The notes under the pieces are model-generated. The model ran no database searches, had not been told where the DNA came from, and saw only the letters and a program-made list of their open reading frames with translations. Shown here piece by piece: positions 16,326 through 24,672 of a stretch of 48,704 bases of DNA. Both the position numbers and the translations under genes were made by a program. Position 1 is the first letter of the stretch, and each line of letters starts with the position of its first letter. This DNA is from an uncultured bacterium (lineage in GTDB: Bacteria; Verrucomicrobiota; Kiritimatiellia; PWTM01): positions 1 through 48,704 of the forward strand of contig CALLML010000034.1 in NCBI GenBank assembly GCA_938005705.1, in the 5' to 3' direction.

Positions 16326-17222
16326 ATGCAACAGGTCATCAAAAAAGCCTCCGTGCTGATCGAGGCGCTTCCATACATTCAGCGGTTTCGCAACGAGACC
16401 GTGGTGGTTAAGTTCGGTGGCAGTATCATGGATGATGAGGAAGGGGTCCGCGCGATTCTCAACGACGTCGCCTTCATGGCGGTTGTGGGATTGCGTCCGG
16501 TCATTGTACATGGGGGCGGCAAAGCGATTTCGCAACGGATGAAGGAGGCCGGCCTTCAGCCGCGTTTCGTCAAAGGGTTGCGCGTCACCGATGAAGAGAC
16601 CATTGGGATCGTCGAACGGACGCTCAACCAGGAGATCAACCCTCAGATGGTTGAAATGCTCGAATCCTTCGGGTGTCGGGCGCGCGGCTTGCACGGGGAA
16701 GACATTCTGCGCGTCCGCCGTCACACCGAGACCAATCCCGCGACGGGCGAGGTATTGGATTGGGGGTTTGTCGGCGACGTGGAGGAGGTGGACATCGAAT
16801 TGATCCGCGCTTATCTCGATGCCGGTCTTACGCCGCTGATTACGCCGCTGGGACGCGGCCCGGACCGCCAGGTCTACAACGTCAATGCGGACGACGCGGC
16901 CTCCGCCATTGCGCGCGCGATGCGGGCGCGGAAACTCGTATTCCTTTCGGACGTGCCGGGACTCCTGCGCGATCCGTCCGATCCCACTTCGATCATTTCG
17001 AGCCTTCGCGTGGATGAGGTGGAGGGGCTGGTGGCCAGCGGAGTGATTTCGGGCGGTATGTTGCCGAAGATTAGCGGGGCAGTGAATGCGGTTAAGGCGG
17101 GGGTGGCGAAGACCCACATCATTGATTCGGCGATGCGCCATTCCCTTCTTCTGGAACTGTTCACGGAGGAAGGCGTCGGGACCGAAATCGTGGGACCGAA
17201 CGCCGCGGAGACACGGTCATGA
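16326..17222 (+). CDS. argB: Acetylglutamate kinase
   Basis: 298 residues. It phosphorylates N-acetylglutamate, the second step of arginine synthesis. Amino-acid kinase motifs are VVVKFGGSIMDDEE, VIVHGGGKAISQRM, RFVKGLRVTDEET, YNVNADDAASAIA and the C-terminal SGGMLPKISGAVNAVKAGV. The N-terminal helix QQVIKKASVLIEALPYI is of the kind found in arginine-inhibited hexameric enzymes, which suggests feedback control (inference). The ATG at 16326 is preceded by GGAAGAAG. Its last codons overlap argD (ATGA, 17219-17222). Confidence 0.97.
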   Translation: MQQVIKKASVLIEALPYIQRFRNETVVVKFGGSIMDDEEGVRAILNDVAFMAVVGLRPVIVHGGGKAISQRMKEAGLQPRFVKGLRVTDEETIGIVERTLNQEINPQMVEMLESFGCRARGLHGEDILRVRRHTETNPATGEVLDWGFVGDVEEVDIELIRAYLDAGLTPLITPLGRGPDRQVYNVNADDAASAIARAMRARKLVFLSDVPGLLRDPSDPTSIISSLRVDEVEGLVASGVISGGMLPKISGAVNAVKAGVAKTHIIDSAMRHSLLLELFTEEGVGTEIVGPNAAETRS

Positions 17223-18430
17223 CCGCGGGCGAAGACATCATCCTCCGACATCGGCAATATGTGATGTCCACCTATGCGCCGACGATTCCGTTGGTGCGCG
17301 GGCGCGGCGTTCACGTATGGGATGCTGACGGACGCGTATATCTTGATTTTCTCTCCGGCATCGCGGTGACGGCCATCGGGCATTGCCATCCGCACCTGGT
17401 GCGGGCGATTCGCCGACAGGCGGGTCGTCTGATCCATGTGTCGAACATCTTCTATAACGAATGGCAACCCCGGCTCGCCGAGGCGCTCATTGTCCGATCG
17501 TTGTCCGGCGGACGATGTTTTTTCTGCAATTCGGGCGCAGAGGCCAATGAAGGGCTGATCAAACTGGCCCGGTTGTGGGGTGCGGCATCCGGCCGATACG
17601 AGGTTGTTTCCATGCTGAACTCCTTTCACGGCCGGACGCTAGCCACGCTGACGGCGACAGGACAGGAAAAAGTTCAGAAAGGATTCGAACCGTTGCCGGT
17701 CGGCTTTCGCTATGCCCGCTTCAACGATCTCGAATCTGTGCGCGCGGCGATCGGCGAGCGAACGGTCGCGGTGTTGGTCGAAGCCGTGCAGGGCGAAGGC
17801 GGAGTGCTGCCGGCCGCGCCGGAGTTTATGCGGGGACTGCGGCGGCTCTGCGACGAACTCAACCTGCTGCTGTTGTGCGACGAAGTCCAATGTGGCATGG
17901 GGCGTACGGGCCGATGGTTTGGCTGGCAGAACTATGATATCGAGCCGGACGCGTTTTCGTTGGCCAAAGGGTTGGGCGGCGGCTTTCCGATCGGTGCGGT
18001 CGTTGCCGGTCCCAAGCTGGCCGACCTGTTTCGTCCGGGCCATCACGCCACGACATTCGGCGGAACCCCGTTGGCCTGCACCGCGGCGCTGGCGGTAATC
18101 GAAACGATCGAGAGTGAAGGGCTGCTGGATCGTGCCGCGCGGATGGGCACTCTCTTTCAGGAGCTGTTGCGTGAGAGGCTTCGTCCGTTCTCCTTTGTCC
18201 GGGAGGTGCGCGGGCGCGGCCTGATGGTGGGGGTCGAGCTGGATCGACCGGCGCGGCCGCTGCAAGACGAGCTGATGAAGCGCGGGTTACTAGCGCTGGC
18301 CACCAATATCCGCGTCATGCGGTTTCTGCCGCCCCTGATTGTGACGGAAGCGCAGGTGCGACGCGCAGTGCGGATTGTCAAAGCGGCCTGTCGGTCGCTA
18401 GAATCGCTTCCGGCTGATGCGGTCGGCTGA
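17219..18430 (+). CDS. argD: Acetylornithine aminotransferase
   Basis: 403 residues, a class III PLP aminotransferase that converts N-acetylglutamate semialdehyde to N-acetylornithine. Motifs are DFLSGIAVTAIGHCHP, FFCNSGAEANEGLIKLAR, SFHGRTLATLTATGQ, LLCDEVQCGMGRTGRWFG, and the PLP lysine in SLAKGLGGGFPIGA. HATTFGGTPLACTAAL is also typical. ATGA overlap with argB couples their translation. The last codons sit 36 bp before the ilvE start. Confidence 0.96.
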   Translation: MTAGEDIILRHRQYVMSTYAPTIPLVRGRGVHVWDADGRVYLDFLSGIAVTAIGHCHPHLVRAIRRQAGRLIHVSNIFYNEWQPRLAEALIVRSLSGGRCFFCNSGAEANEGLIKLARLWGAASGRYEVVSMLNSFHGRTLATLTATGQEKVQKGFEPLPVGFRYARFNDLESVRAAIGERTVAVLVEAVQGEGGVLPAAPEFMRGLRRLCDELNLLLLCDEVQCGMGRTGRWFGWQNYDIEPDAFSLAKGLGGGFPIGAVVAGPKLADLFRPGHHATTFGGTPLACTAALAVIETIESEGLLDRAARMGTLFQELLRERLRPFSFVREVRGRGLMVGVELDRPARPLQDELMKRGLLALATNIRVMRFLPPLIVTEAQVRRAVRIVKAACRSLESLPADAVG

Positions 18431-18465
18431 TGGCTGAGCCGCGAGGCGTCAGAAAGAGCAGCAAC

Positions 18466-19335
18466 ATGAAAGTATATGTCAACGGGCGTTTGGTGCCGGA
18501 AAAGAAGGCTGCCATCTCGGTTTTTGATCACGGACTGCTGTACGGCGACGGGGTGTTTGAGGGCATTCGGGCCTACAATGGGCGCGTGTTCATGCTGGAC
18601 GAGCACCTGGATCGTCTTTATGCCTCGGCGCGGGCGATCGCGCTGACCATTCCCGTGCCGAAACCGCGGATGTCAGAGATCGTGGTCGAGACCTGTCGGG
18701 CGAATCGCGTGAGGGACGGCTATATTCGGCTCATTGTCACACGCGGGGTGGGAACGCTGGGGCTGAATCCCTACAACTGCCGGAGTCCCCAGATCATCTG
18801 CATCGCCGGCGCGATTCAGCTATATCCGAAGAAATTGTATGAGAAAGGGCTTTCCATCATCACGGTGGGTACGGTGCGCAATCATACTGAGGCGATCAAC
18901 CCGAGGATCAAGAGCCTCAACTATCTGAACAACATTCTCGCCAAGATCGAGGCGATCAATGCCGGCGTAATGGAGTGTATCTTGCTCAATCCGCAGGGGT
19001 TTATCGCGGAGGCGTCCGGCGACAATGTCTTCATCGTACGGGGGCAGGAAATCCTCACCCCCCCGACGTGGTGCGGAGCGCTGCGCGGTATCACGCGCGA
19101 TGCTGTGATGCGGCTTGCCGGGGAGCTCGGGTATACCGCGCGCGAAGAGGTGCTGACCCGCTACGATGTCTATACCGCCGACGAAGTGTTTCTAACCGGC
19201 ACGGCGGCGGAGATTATCGGCGTTGTTGAGGTGGACCGCCGACGGATCGGCCGAGGACGTCCGGGGCCGGTCACTTGTCGTCTGGCGGAGGCATTCTCGA
19301 ATCTGGCGCGGAGTAGCGGCACACATATCCGGTAA
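18466..19335 (+). CDS. ilvE: Branched-chain amino acid aminotransferase-like, class IV PLP enzyme
   Basis: 289 residues of the IlvE/D-amino-acid transaminase fold. Motifs are VFDHGLLYGDGVFEGIRAYNG, the PLP lysine in NPRIKSLNYLNNILAK, ECILLNPQGFIAEASGDN, and EVFLTGTAAEIIGV. The pattern is of the archaeal/short IlvE type, which interconverts branched-chain amino acids and 2-oxo acids. D-alanine transaminase or aminodeoxychorismate lyase relatives cannot be ruled out by eye, but the GDGVFEG and FLTGTAAE blocks favour IlvE. The ATG at 18466 begins MKVYVNGRLVP, a usual family start. mcsA follows after 13 bp. Confidence 0.9.
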   Translation: MKVYVNGRLVPEKKAAISVFDHGLLYGDGVFEGIRAYNGRVFMLDEHLDRLYASARAIALTIPVPKPRMSEIVVETCRANRVRDGYIRLIVTRGVGTLGLNPYNCRSPQIICIAGAIQLYPKKLYEKGLSIITVGTVRNHTEAINPRIKSLNYLNNILAKIEAINAGVMECILLNPQGFIAEASGDNVFIVRGQEILTPPTWCGALRGITRDAVMRLAGELGYTAREEVLTRYDVYTADEVFLTGTAAEIIGVVEVDRRRIGRGRPGPVTCRLAEAFSNLARSSGTHIR

Positions 19336-19348
19336 TTGAGAGGCCACG

Positions 19349-19849
19349 ATGAAGTGCGAAATGTGCCATATTAACGAAGCCAACGTCCACCTGACCCAGG
19401 TCGTCGGTGGAGAGGTGCGCAAGCTTCATCTTTGCGAAAAATGCGCGAAGGAAAGCGGCGTGGATATCCAGGATCCGATGGCCATCGCCGATCTCTTTCT
19501 GGGTTTGGGTCAAACCCCTTCGGAAACCGGACCGGGAGAGGTCACCGGCTGTCCGCGCTGCCATCTGGGGCGGTCGGATTTCAAAAAAACCGGCCGCTTA
19601 GGGTGTCCCGAATGTTATGTGCATTTCCGCGCCGAATTAGCGCCGCTGTTGAAGGCGATGCACCACGGGGATCGCCATGTCGGCAAACGGCCTTGCGGCG
19701 CGGCTGTCGCGGAGCGCCAGTTAGAGTCGCTTGATGACTTGCGCCGACGACTGGACGAAGCAGTCGCTTCGGAAAATTTCGAACTGGCGGCGAAATTGCG
19801 GGATGAAATCCGGGCCCTCAGCGGGGAGCGCCCACCCGCGTCTCCATGA
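19349..19849 (+). CDS. mcsA: McsA-like zinc-finger protein with UVR domain, activator of protein-arginine kinase
   Basis: 166 residues with two pairs of CxxC knuckles in the N-terminal half: CEMC at the start with CEKC, and CPRC with CPEC. These are zinc-binding and, in Bacillus, stress-sensing. The C-terminal UVR motif is LDDLRRRLDEAVASENFELAAKLRDEI (about 131-157). McsA activates the kinase McsB and helps target proteins to ClpC. mcsA stop and mcsB start overlap by ATGA (19846-19849). The Firmicute repressor gene ctsR, usually first in this operon, is absent here; ilvE is its upstream neighbour instead. Confidence 0.93.
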   Translation: MKCEMCHINEANVHLTQVVGGEVRKLHLCEKCAKESGVDIQDPMAIADLFLGLGQTPSETGPGEVTGCPRCHLGRSDFKKTGRLGCPECYVHFRAELAPLLKAMHHGDRHVGKRPCGAAVAERQLESLDDLRRRLDEAVASENFELAAKLRDEIRALSGERPPASP

Positions 19850-20931
19850 ATATTCGCGAGATTCTCGAACATCCGCATGTCTGGCTGGCCGAAGGCGCAG
19901 AGGCTTCGGTGGCGATCAGTAGCCGGATTCGACTGGCGCGTAATCTAAGCGACGCGGCCTTTCCAGGTTGGGCAGGCGAGGAGGAACGGGTGCGGGTGTG
20001 GGAACATTTGCGCAGCGTGCTTTCTCGGTTGCCGGCGATGGAAGGGGCGGTCTTTGCCGGAAATGACGAGCTGACGGAGATGGATCGATTTCTATTGTTC
20101 GAGCGCCACCTCATCAGTCGTGAGCACGCCGGGCGAGGCCGCGGCAGCGGGATCGTCCTGCGGCCCGACGAAAGCGTCGTCATCATGGTCAACGAGGAGG
20201 ACCATCTGCGCATGCAGGCGCTGAGCGCAGGGTTGCGTCTGTCGGATGCCTGGCAGGCGATCGACACGGTGGATAGTCAGCTCGACGCAAAAGTATCGTA
20301 TGCTTTTTCGCCTCGGTGGGGGTATTTGACAGCGTGCCCCTCGAACGTGGGAACAGGTCTGCGCGCCAGCGTCATGCTGCATCTGCCGGGGTTGGCACTC
20401 ATGGAGGAGATAGGTCCGCTTGTCAAAGGAGTATCGAAAATTGGTTTGACCGTGCGGGGCCTCTGGGGCGAGGGGACGGATGCGCACGGCCATATGTTCC
20501 AAATTTCCAATCAGGTCACGCTGGGCGAGCGGGAGGAAGATATTATCCGGAATCTTGAACAGATCGTCAGCGAAATCATAGGTCACGAACAGAATGCTCG
20601 AGGTCGGCTTTGGCGCGATCGCCGAGCGGTGTTACTGGATCATGTCGGACGCGCCGCGGGTATACTCGCCAACGCTCATATTCTTTCCTCCCGCGAAGCC
20701 TTGGATCTGCTGTCTGTCTTGCGTTTGGGCATGGACATGGGTATATTATCCGGCGTATCGCGTAGCGATGTGCAGAAGTTGATGTTGGTGTCTCAACCGG
20801 CGCATCTCCAGTGGCATGAAGGCCGTCCGCTGGAATCCTTCGAGCGCGACCAGGCGCGCGCGGCGCTCGTTCGCGGGGTGTTGGCAACGGTGCTGGGGGC
20901 GGTTAAGCGAGGTCGTCGAAAGAAAAAATGA
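19846..20931 (+). CDS. mcsB: Protein-arginine kinase McsB
   Basis: 361 residues of the guanidino-kinase family. It phosphorylates arginines on misfolded proteins, marking them for ClpC-ClpP. The nucleotide-binding arginines appear in [10 protein letters not shown] (25-34). DDSDD-like kinase features of creatine kinases are replaced by bacterial McsB blocks such as [20 protein letters not shown] with the catalytic Cys, and [17 protein letters not shown] at 334-339 is the RDxxRA motif that binds phospho-arginine and stimulates the kinase in Bacillus. The protein looks fully competent. Overlaps of ATGA on both sides (mcsA, clpC) put the three genes under tight translational coupling. Confidence 0.97.
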   Translation: MNIREILEHPHVWLAEGAEASVAISSRIRLARNLSDAAFPGWAGEEERVRVWEHLRSVLSRLPAMEGAVFAGNDELTEMDRFLLFERHLISREHAGRGRGSGIVLRPDESVVIMVNEEDHLRMQALSAGLRLSDAWQAIDTVDSQLDAKVSYAFSPRWGYLTACPSNVGTGLRASVMLHLPGLALMEEIGPLVKGVSKIGLTVRGLWGEGTDAHGHMFQISNQVTLGEREEDIIRNLEQIVSEIIGHEQNARGRLWRDRRAVLLDHVGRAAGILANAHILSSREALDLLSVLRLGMDMGILSGVSRSDVQKLMLVSQPAHLQWHEGRPLESFERDQARAALVRGVLATVLGAVKRGRRKKK

Positions 20932-23417
20932 ATAACTTCACTCCACGAGCACAACAGGTTCTCCAGTTGGCGCGGCAAGAGGCGGAGCGGTTCAACCACG
21001 GTTATGTGGGCACCGAACACCTCTTGTTGGGGCTGGTGGCACTGGGGCAGGGGGTTGCCGTCAATGTGCTGCAAAAGATGAACATAGACCTCGAGACCCT
21101 CCGGCTCGAGGTGGAAAAAGCCGTCGGGGTCGGACCGGAGACGAAGACGATCGGAAATGTGCCCTTTACCCCCCGCGTGAAAAAGGTTCTCGCGCTCGCC
21201 AGTAGCGAGGCGCGGGCGTTGAATCACTCTTATGTGGGGACGGAGCACCTGCTATTGGGCCTGATTCGCGAAGGGGAGGGGGTTGCGGCCCGCATTCTCA
21301 AGAATCTGAATGTGGATTTAGAGAAGGCGCGGATCGCGATCATGAAGGAGCTCAACCCCGATTACCAGCCTGAAACGGAGACCCCCGAGGCGGGTGAGAC
21401 TTCTGGCGAGGAGGCGGGGACTGTGCCGTCGCGCAAGACGAAAACGCCGGCCTTAGCGACTTTCGGTCGCGATTTGACCGAACTGGCTGCCAAGGATGCG
21501 CTCGATCCGGTCATCGGACGGCAGATGGAAATCGAACGAGTCATTCAAATCCTTTGCCGCCGCACCAAGAACAACCCTGTGCTGCTGGGGGAGGCGGGAG
21601 TCGGCAAGACTGCAATTGTCGAAGGGCTCGCTCGAGCCATTGTCGCGGGCGATGTACCGGAACTGCTTCGGGACAAACGCGTTATCACCCTCGATCTCGC
21701 TCTCATGGTCGCCGGTACAAAATATCGTGGACAGTTCGAGGAGCGCATCAAGGCGGTGATGGATGAAATCCGCCGCTCGAAGAACGTGATTCTCTTCATT
21801 GACGAATTACACACGATCGTCGGCGCAGGATCGGCCGAGGGCGCCATGGACGCCTCCAACATCATCAAGCCGGCGCTCTCCCGCGGCGAGTTGCAATGCA
21901 TTGGGGCCACGACTCTCGCGGAATACCGCAAGTACATCGAAAAGGATTCGGCCTTGGAGCGTCGCTTTCAGACCGTCATGGTCCGCGAGCCGACGGTTGA
22001 GGAAACCATCGAAATTCTCAAGGGGCTTCGGGGGCGATACGAGGAACACCATCACGCCAAATTCAGCGACGAGGCCTTGCGGCTCGCTGCAGAGCTTTCG
22101 GCCCGCTATATCTCGGATCGCTATCTGCCGGATAAGGCCATTGATGTCATTGATGAAGCCGGCGCTCGCGCGCGCATCCGCTCGATGACCCGTCCGTCTG
22201 ACCTCCGCGATATGGAACGGCGCATTGAGACGCTTCGGCGCAGCAAGGAAGAGGCGATCCAGCGTCAGGAATTCGAACAGGCGGCGGCGTACCGCGACCA
22301 GGAACGCCAGGCCCGTGAGGACATGGAACGACGTATGGCCGAATGGCGGAAACGCCGCGATGAACAGGTGGTATCGGTGGACGGCGAAGATATTCTTGCC
22401 GTGGTCGCCAAATGGACCGGCATCCCATTGACCCGCATGGAGGAGCAGGACATGGAACGGCTCCTCCATATGGAGGAGGAATTGTCCAGGACCGTCATCG
22501 GACAGACAGAGGCCGTCGCCGCTATTTCCAAGGCTCTTCGGAGGTCCCGCGCAGACTTGAAGGATCCGCGCCGACCGATCGGCTCGTTCGCGTTTCTCGG
22601 CCCGACTGGCGTTGGCAAGACGCTCCTGGCCAAGGCGCTCGCGGAATTCATGTTCAACGATCCCGACGCGCTGATCCAGATTGATATGTCCGAGTACATG
22701 GAGAAGTTTTCCTCTTCCCGGCTCGTCGGTTCGCCGCCTGGCTATGTGGGCTACGAGGAAGGCGGCCAGCTCACCGAGCGAGTCCGTCGTCGTCCGTACT
22801 CTATCGTCCTGTTCGATGAGGTTGAAAAGGCCCATCCAGACGTAATGCACATGTTGTTGCAGATTCTCGAAGAAGGCAAACTCACCGACAGCCTCGGGCG
22901 GACGGTCAGCTTCAAGAACACCATCATCATCATGACCTCGAACCTCGGCGCCGAGTTTGCACGCAAAGGAGGCGCTCTAGGGTTCGGCGGCGGCGATGTG
23001 AAGACGGACTACGAAGCCCTGAAAAGCCGGATGATCGAAGAGGCCAAGCGGGTGTTTAAGCCGGAGTTGTTGAACCGCATTGATGACATCATCGTCTTTC
23101 GCCCGCTGGCGCGTGAAGAGATTGTGCGTATCCTCGATCTTGAAGTGGAAAAAGTTCGTGCGCGGATGGCGGCGAAAAAGATGGAACTCCGATTGACGGC
23201 CGAGGCGCGCGAATTTTTGATCGAGAAGGGATTCGACCCCCAGTATGGCGCACGGCCCATGCGGCGGGCCGTCGAGCGGTACCTGGAGGACGCACTTGCC
23301 GAGAGTCTGCTGCGCGGGGCTCTGACCGGAAGCGGAGTTGTGGAGGCCCGCGTGGAGAACGGGGAAATCCGGTTCAGCCAGCTGGTCGAGGCCGATCGTT
23401 CCACACCGCCAGGCTGA
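20928..23417 (+). CDS. clpC: ATP-dependent Clp protease ATPase subunit ClpC
   Basis: 829 residues. The N-terminal double Clp repeat ([30 protein letters not shown]) is where phospho-arginine is recognised in Bacillus ClpC. AAA-1 has Walker [14 protein letters not shown] (about 211-223) and Walker [14 protein letters not shown]-type middle domain ([19 protein letters not shown]) marks ClpC rather than ClpA. AAA-2 has [14 protein letters not shown], pore loop GYVGYEEGG, and the ClpP-contacting C-terminal domain. The unfoldase feeds substrates to ClpP, which is not in the window. The McsA-McsB-ClpC order implies the complete arginine-phosphorylation degradation route. Confidence 0.98.
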   Translation: MNNFTPRAQQVLQLARQEAERFNHGYVGTEHLLLGLVALGQGVAVNVLQKMNIDLETLRLEVEKAVGVGPETKTIGNVPFTPRVKKVLALASSEARALNHSYVGTEHLLLGLIREGEGVAARILKNLNVDLEKARIAIMKELNPDYQPETETPEAGETSGEEAGTVPSRKTKTPALATFGRDLTELAAKDALDPVIGRQMEIERVIQILCRRTKNNPVLLGEAGVGKTAIVEGLARAIVAGDVPELLRDKRVITLDLALMVAGTKYRGQFEERIKAVMDEIRRSKNVILFIDELHTIVGAGSAEGAMDASNIIKPALSRGELQCIGATTLAEYRKYIEKDSALERRFQTVMVREPTVEETIEILKGLRGRYEEHHHAKFSDEALRLAAELSARYISDRYLPDKAIDVIDEAGARARIRSMTRPSDLRDMERRIETLRRSKEEAIQRQEFEQAAAYRDQERQAREDMERRMAEWRKRRDEQVVSVDGEDILAVVAKWTGIPLTRMEEQDMERLLHMEEELSRTVIGQTEAVAAISKALRRSRADLKDPRRPIGSFAFLGPTGVGKTLLAKALAEFMFNDPDALIQIDMSEYMEKFSSSRLVGSPPGYVGYEEGGQLTERVRRRPYSIVLFDEVEKAHPDVMHMLLQILEEGKLTDSLGRTVSFKNTIIIMTSNLGAEFARKGGALGFGGGDVKTDYEALKSRMIEEAKRVFKPELLNRIDDIIVFRPLAREEIVRILDLEVEKVRARMAAKKMELRLTAEAREFLIEKGFDPQYGARPMRRAVERYLEDALAESLLRGALTGSGVVEARVENGEIRFSQLVEADRSTPPG

Positions 23418-23439
23418 ACTCCTCGGCCGCGAGGTTCGA

Positions 23440-24336
23440 TTGCGCATTCTTCTGGACAGCTTGGCACGTATTATTTCTTCGTTGTCGGCGTCTGCGGCGT
23501 ATTCCTTCGGAGAAACTTTGGGTTTTGCCCTGGGATCGGTGATTCGTTATCGCCGCCGCGATGCTTCCGACGCGCTTACCCATGCGTTTCCCGACTGGTC
23601 TTCGGCGAAAAAAAAGGTCGTGTTGCGCCAGATGTACCGTCATTTCGGCCTTAACATCGTCGAAATGCTCCGTCTGGAGTGGGAAGAACGCGAGGCGGTG
23701 AAACAGCGTATGGAATGGTGCGGGCGCGAATATCTCGACAGGGCGCTTAATCAAAAACACGGCGTGCTCGTGCTTTCCGCGCACACGGGCAATTGGGAAT
23801 TGGGCATCACCGTCCTACCCGCCCTCGGATATCCCTTGAACGTTGTCGTGAAGACCATCCGAAATGTCGCGGTCCGAGAACGGGTGACGCGTATCCGGCG
23901 CTCCTTCGGCCTGAAGGAGATTCCGGCGCGCGGGGGCTATCGGATGTGTCTGCGCGCGTTGCGCAACAACGAAGTGATCGGTTTTGTTCTCGACCAGAAC
24001 ATGACGCGTGCCGAGGGAGTTTTTGTGGAGTTTTTTGGACGGCCCGCCTGCACCACGCCAGGCCTGGCGCATCTAGCCGCCGTCTCCGGCGCGCCGGTTC
24101 TGCCGGTTTTTCTCGAGCGCCTGCCGGACGGACGCCATCGCTACAATTGTTTCCCTCCTTTGGTCCCTCCGTCGGGACGTCACCCCGACGCCTTGAAAGA
24201 GGCCACGCAACGCTACACCCGCACGATCGAGAAATTCGTCCGCGAGCATCCCGATCAGTGGATCTGGATTCATCGGCGATGGAAAACGCGGCCTTTGCCG
24301 ACCTCCGAAACACCAACCCTTCCAGCGCACGCGTGA
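23440..24336 (+). CDS. LpxL/HtrB-type lipid A acyltransferase family protein
   Basis: 298 residues of the lysophospholipid/lipid A acyltransferase family, which adds an acyl chain to lipid A on the cytoplasmic side of the inner membrane. The catalytic HxxxxE motif is seen as SAHTGNWELG, followed by the family blocks VVVKTIRN, RGGYRMCLRALRNNEVIGFVLDQN and FFGRPACTTPGLAHLA. The C-terminal HPDQWIWIHRRWKTRP is also diagnostic. The best start is TTG at 23440, with GAGG five bases before it, since no ATG or GTG fits. It follows clpC after 22 bp, but has no known role in the Clp system. It implies a lipid-A-containing outer membrane. Confidence 0.87.
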   Translation: MRILLDSLARIISSLSASAAYSFGETLGFALGSVIRYRRRDASDALTHAFPDWSSAKKKVVLRQMYRHFGLNIVEMLRLEWEEREAVKQRMEWCGREYLDRALNQKHGVLVLSAHTGNWELGITVLPALGYPLNVVVKTIRNVAVRERVTRIRRSFGLKEIPARGGYRMCLRALRNNEVIGFVLDQNMTRAEGVFVEFFGRPACTTPGLAHLAAVSGAPVLPVFLERLPDGRHRYNCFPPLVPPSGRHPDALKEATQRYTRTIEKFVREHPDQWIWIHRRWKTRPLPTSETPTLPAHA

Positions 24337-24471
24337 GAAAGGCATGGCGAGGGGTGCTGAAACCGTACGCGGTTCTCGATCGGCGATAGCGAAAAAGGCC
24401 GCGGCGCCCGCGGAGACCCCGTGATGGTTATCATGGGCGACTATTTCGAGAACATCAGTAACTCCTTCATG

Positions 24472-24518
24472 TTCCAAGGTTTGGAAAATCAGCGAACGTG
24501 GGCTTCCAAGGCTTGGAA
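24472..24518. repeat. Two phased 15-bp palindromes, TTCCAA-N3-TTGGAA
   Basis: Palindrome 1 is TTCCAA (24472-24477), GGT, TTGGAA (24481-24486). Palindrome 2 is TTCCAA (24504-24509), GGC, TTGGAA (24513-24518). Both arms are perfect, and both copies are followed by further A residues. The starts are 32 bp apart, about three helical turns, so a dimeric protein would meet both sites on one DNA face. As RNA each could form a 6-bp hairpin. I associate such motifs with intergenic DNA of Kiritimatiellota-type genomes, without having checked. Confidence 0.75.
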
Positions 24519-24558
24519 AATGAAGCTGACTCGCGCCCGCCATATCTCTCCCCTCTCG

Positions 24559-24611
24559 CAGGCCCTTCCTGCAAGCTTGGATGGGGCGCTTGGCCCCCTA
24601 TGGCGGGCCTG
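24559..24611. repeat. Nested inverted repeat, possible bidirectional terminator or structured RNA
   Basis: Outer arms CAGGCCC (24559-24565) and GGGCCTG (24605-24611) enclose an inner stem GGGGC (24583-24587) with GCCCC (24593-24597). It lies between convergent genes, fitting a shared transcription end, though no T-run follows on either strand. Confidence 0.45.
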
Positions 24612-24672
24612 TATGCTTGATCAGTGACCTGTCCATCCGGCTGCGCCCGAGCGGCACGAAGAAGGCGCGTGT

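Larger units (their letters stand above)
24337..24672. other. 336-bp convergent gap with paired palindromes and a nested hairpin
   Basis: The gap lies between two convergent genes (acyltransferase and murJ), so it is not a promoter region for either. I see no protein gene. It holds the twin TTCCAA-N3-TTGGAA palindromes at 24472-24518 and, 40 bp on, a nested stem at 24559-24611. A GGCCGCGGCGCCCGCGG-like GC-rich stretch lies near 24400. Confidence 0.6.

Noticed and set aside
15693-17141. Minus-strand open frame of 482 codons opposite argJ and argB
   Set aside because: Both plus-strand genes are certain; the antisense translation has no family features.
21807-22850. Minus-strand open frame of 347 codons opposite clpC
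   Set aside because: It mirrors conserved AAA modules and lacks any domain of its own.
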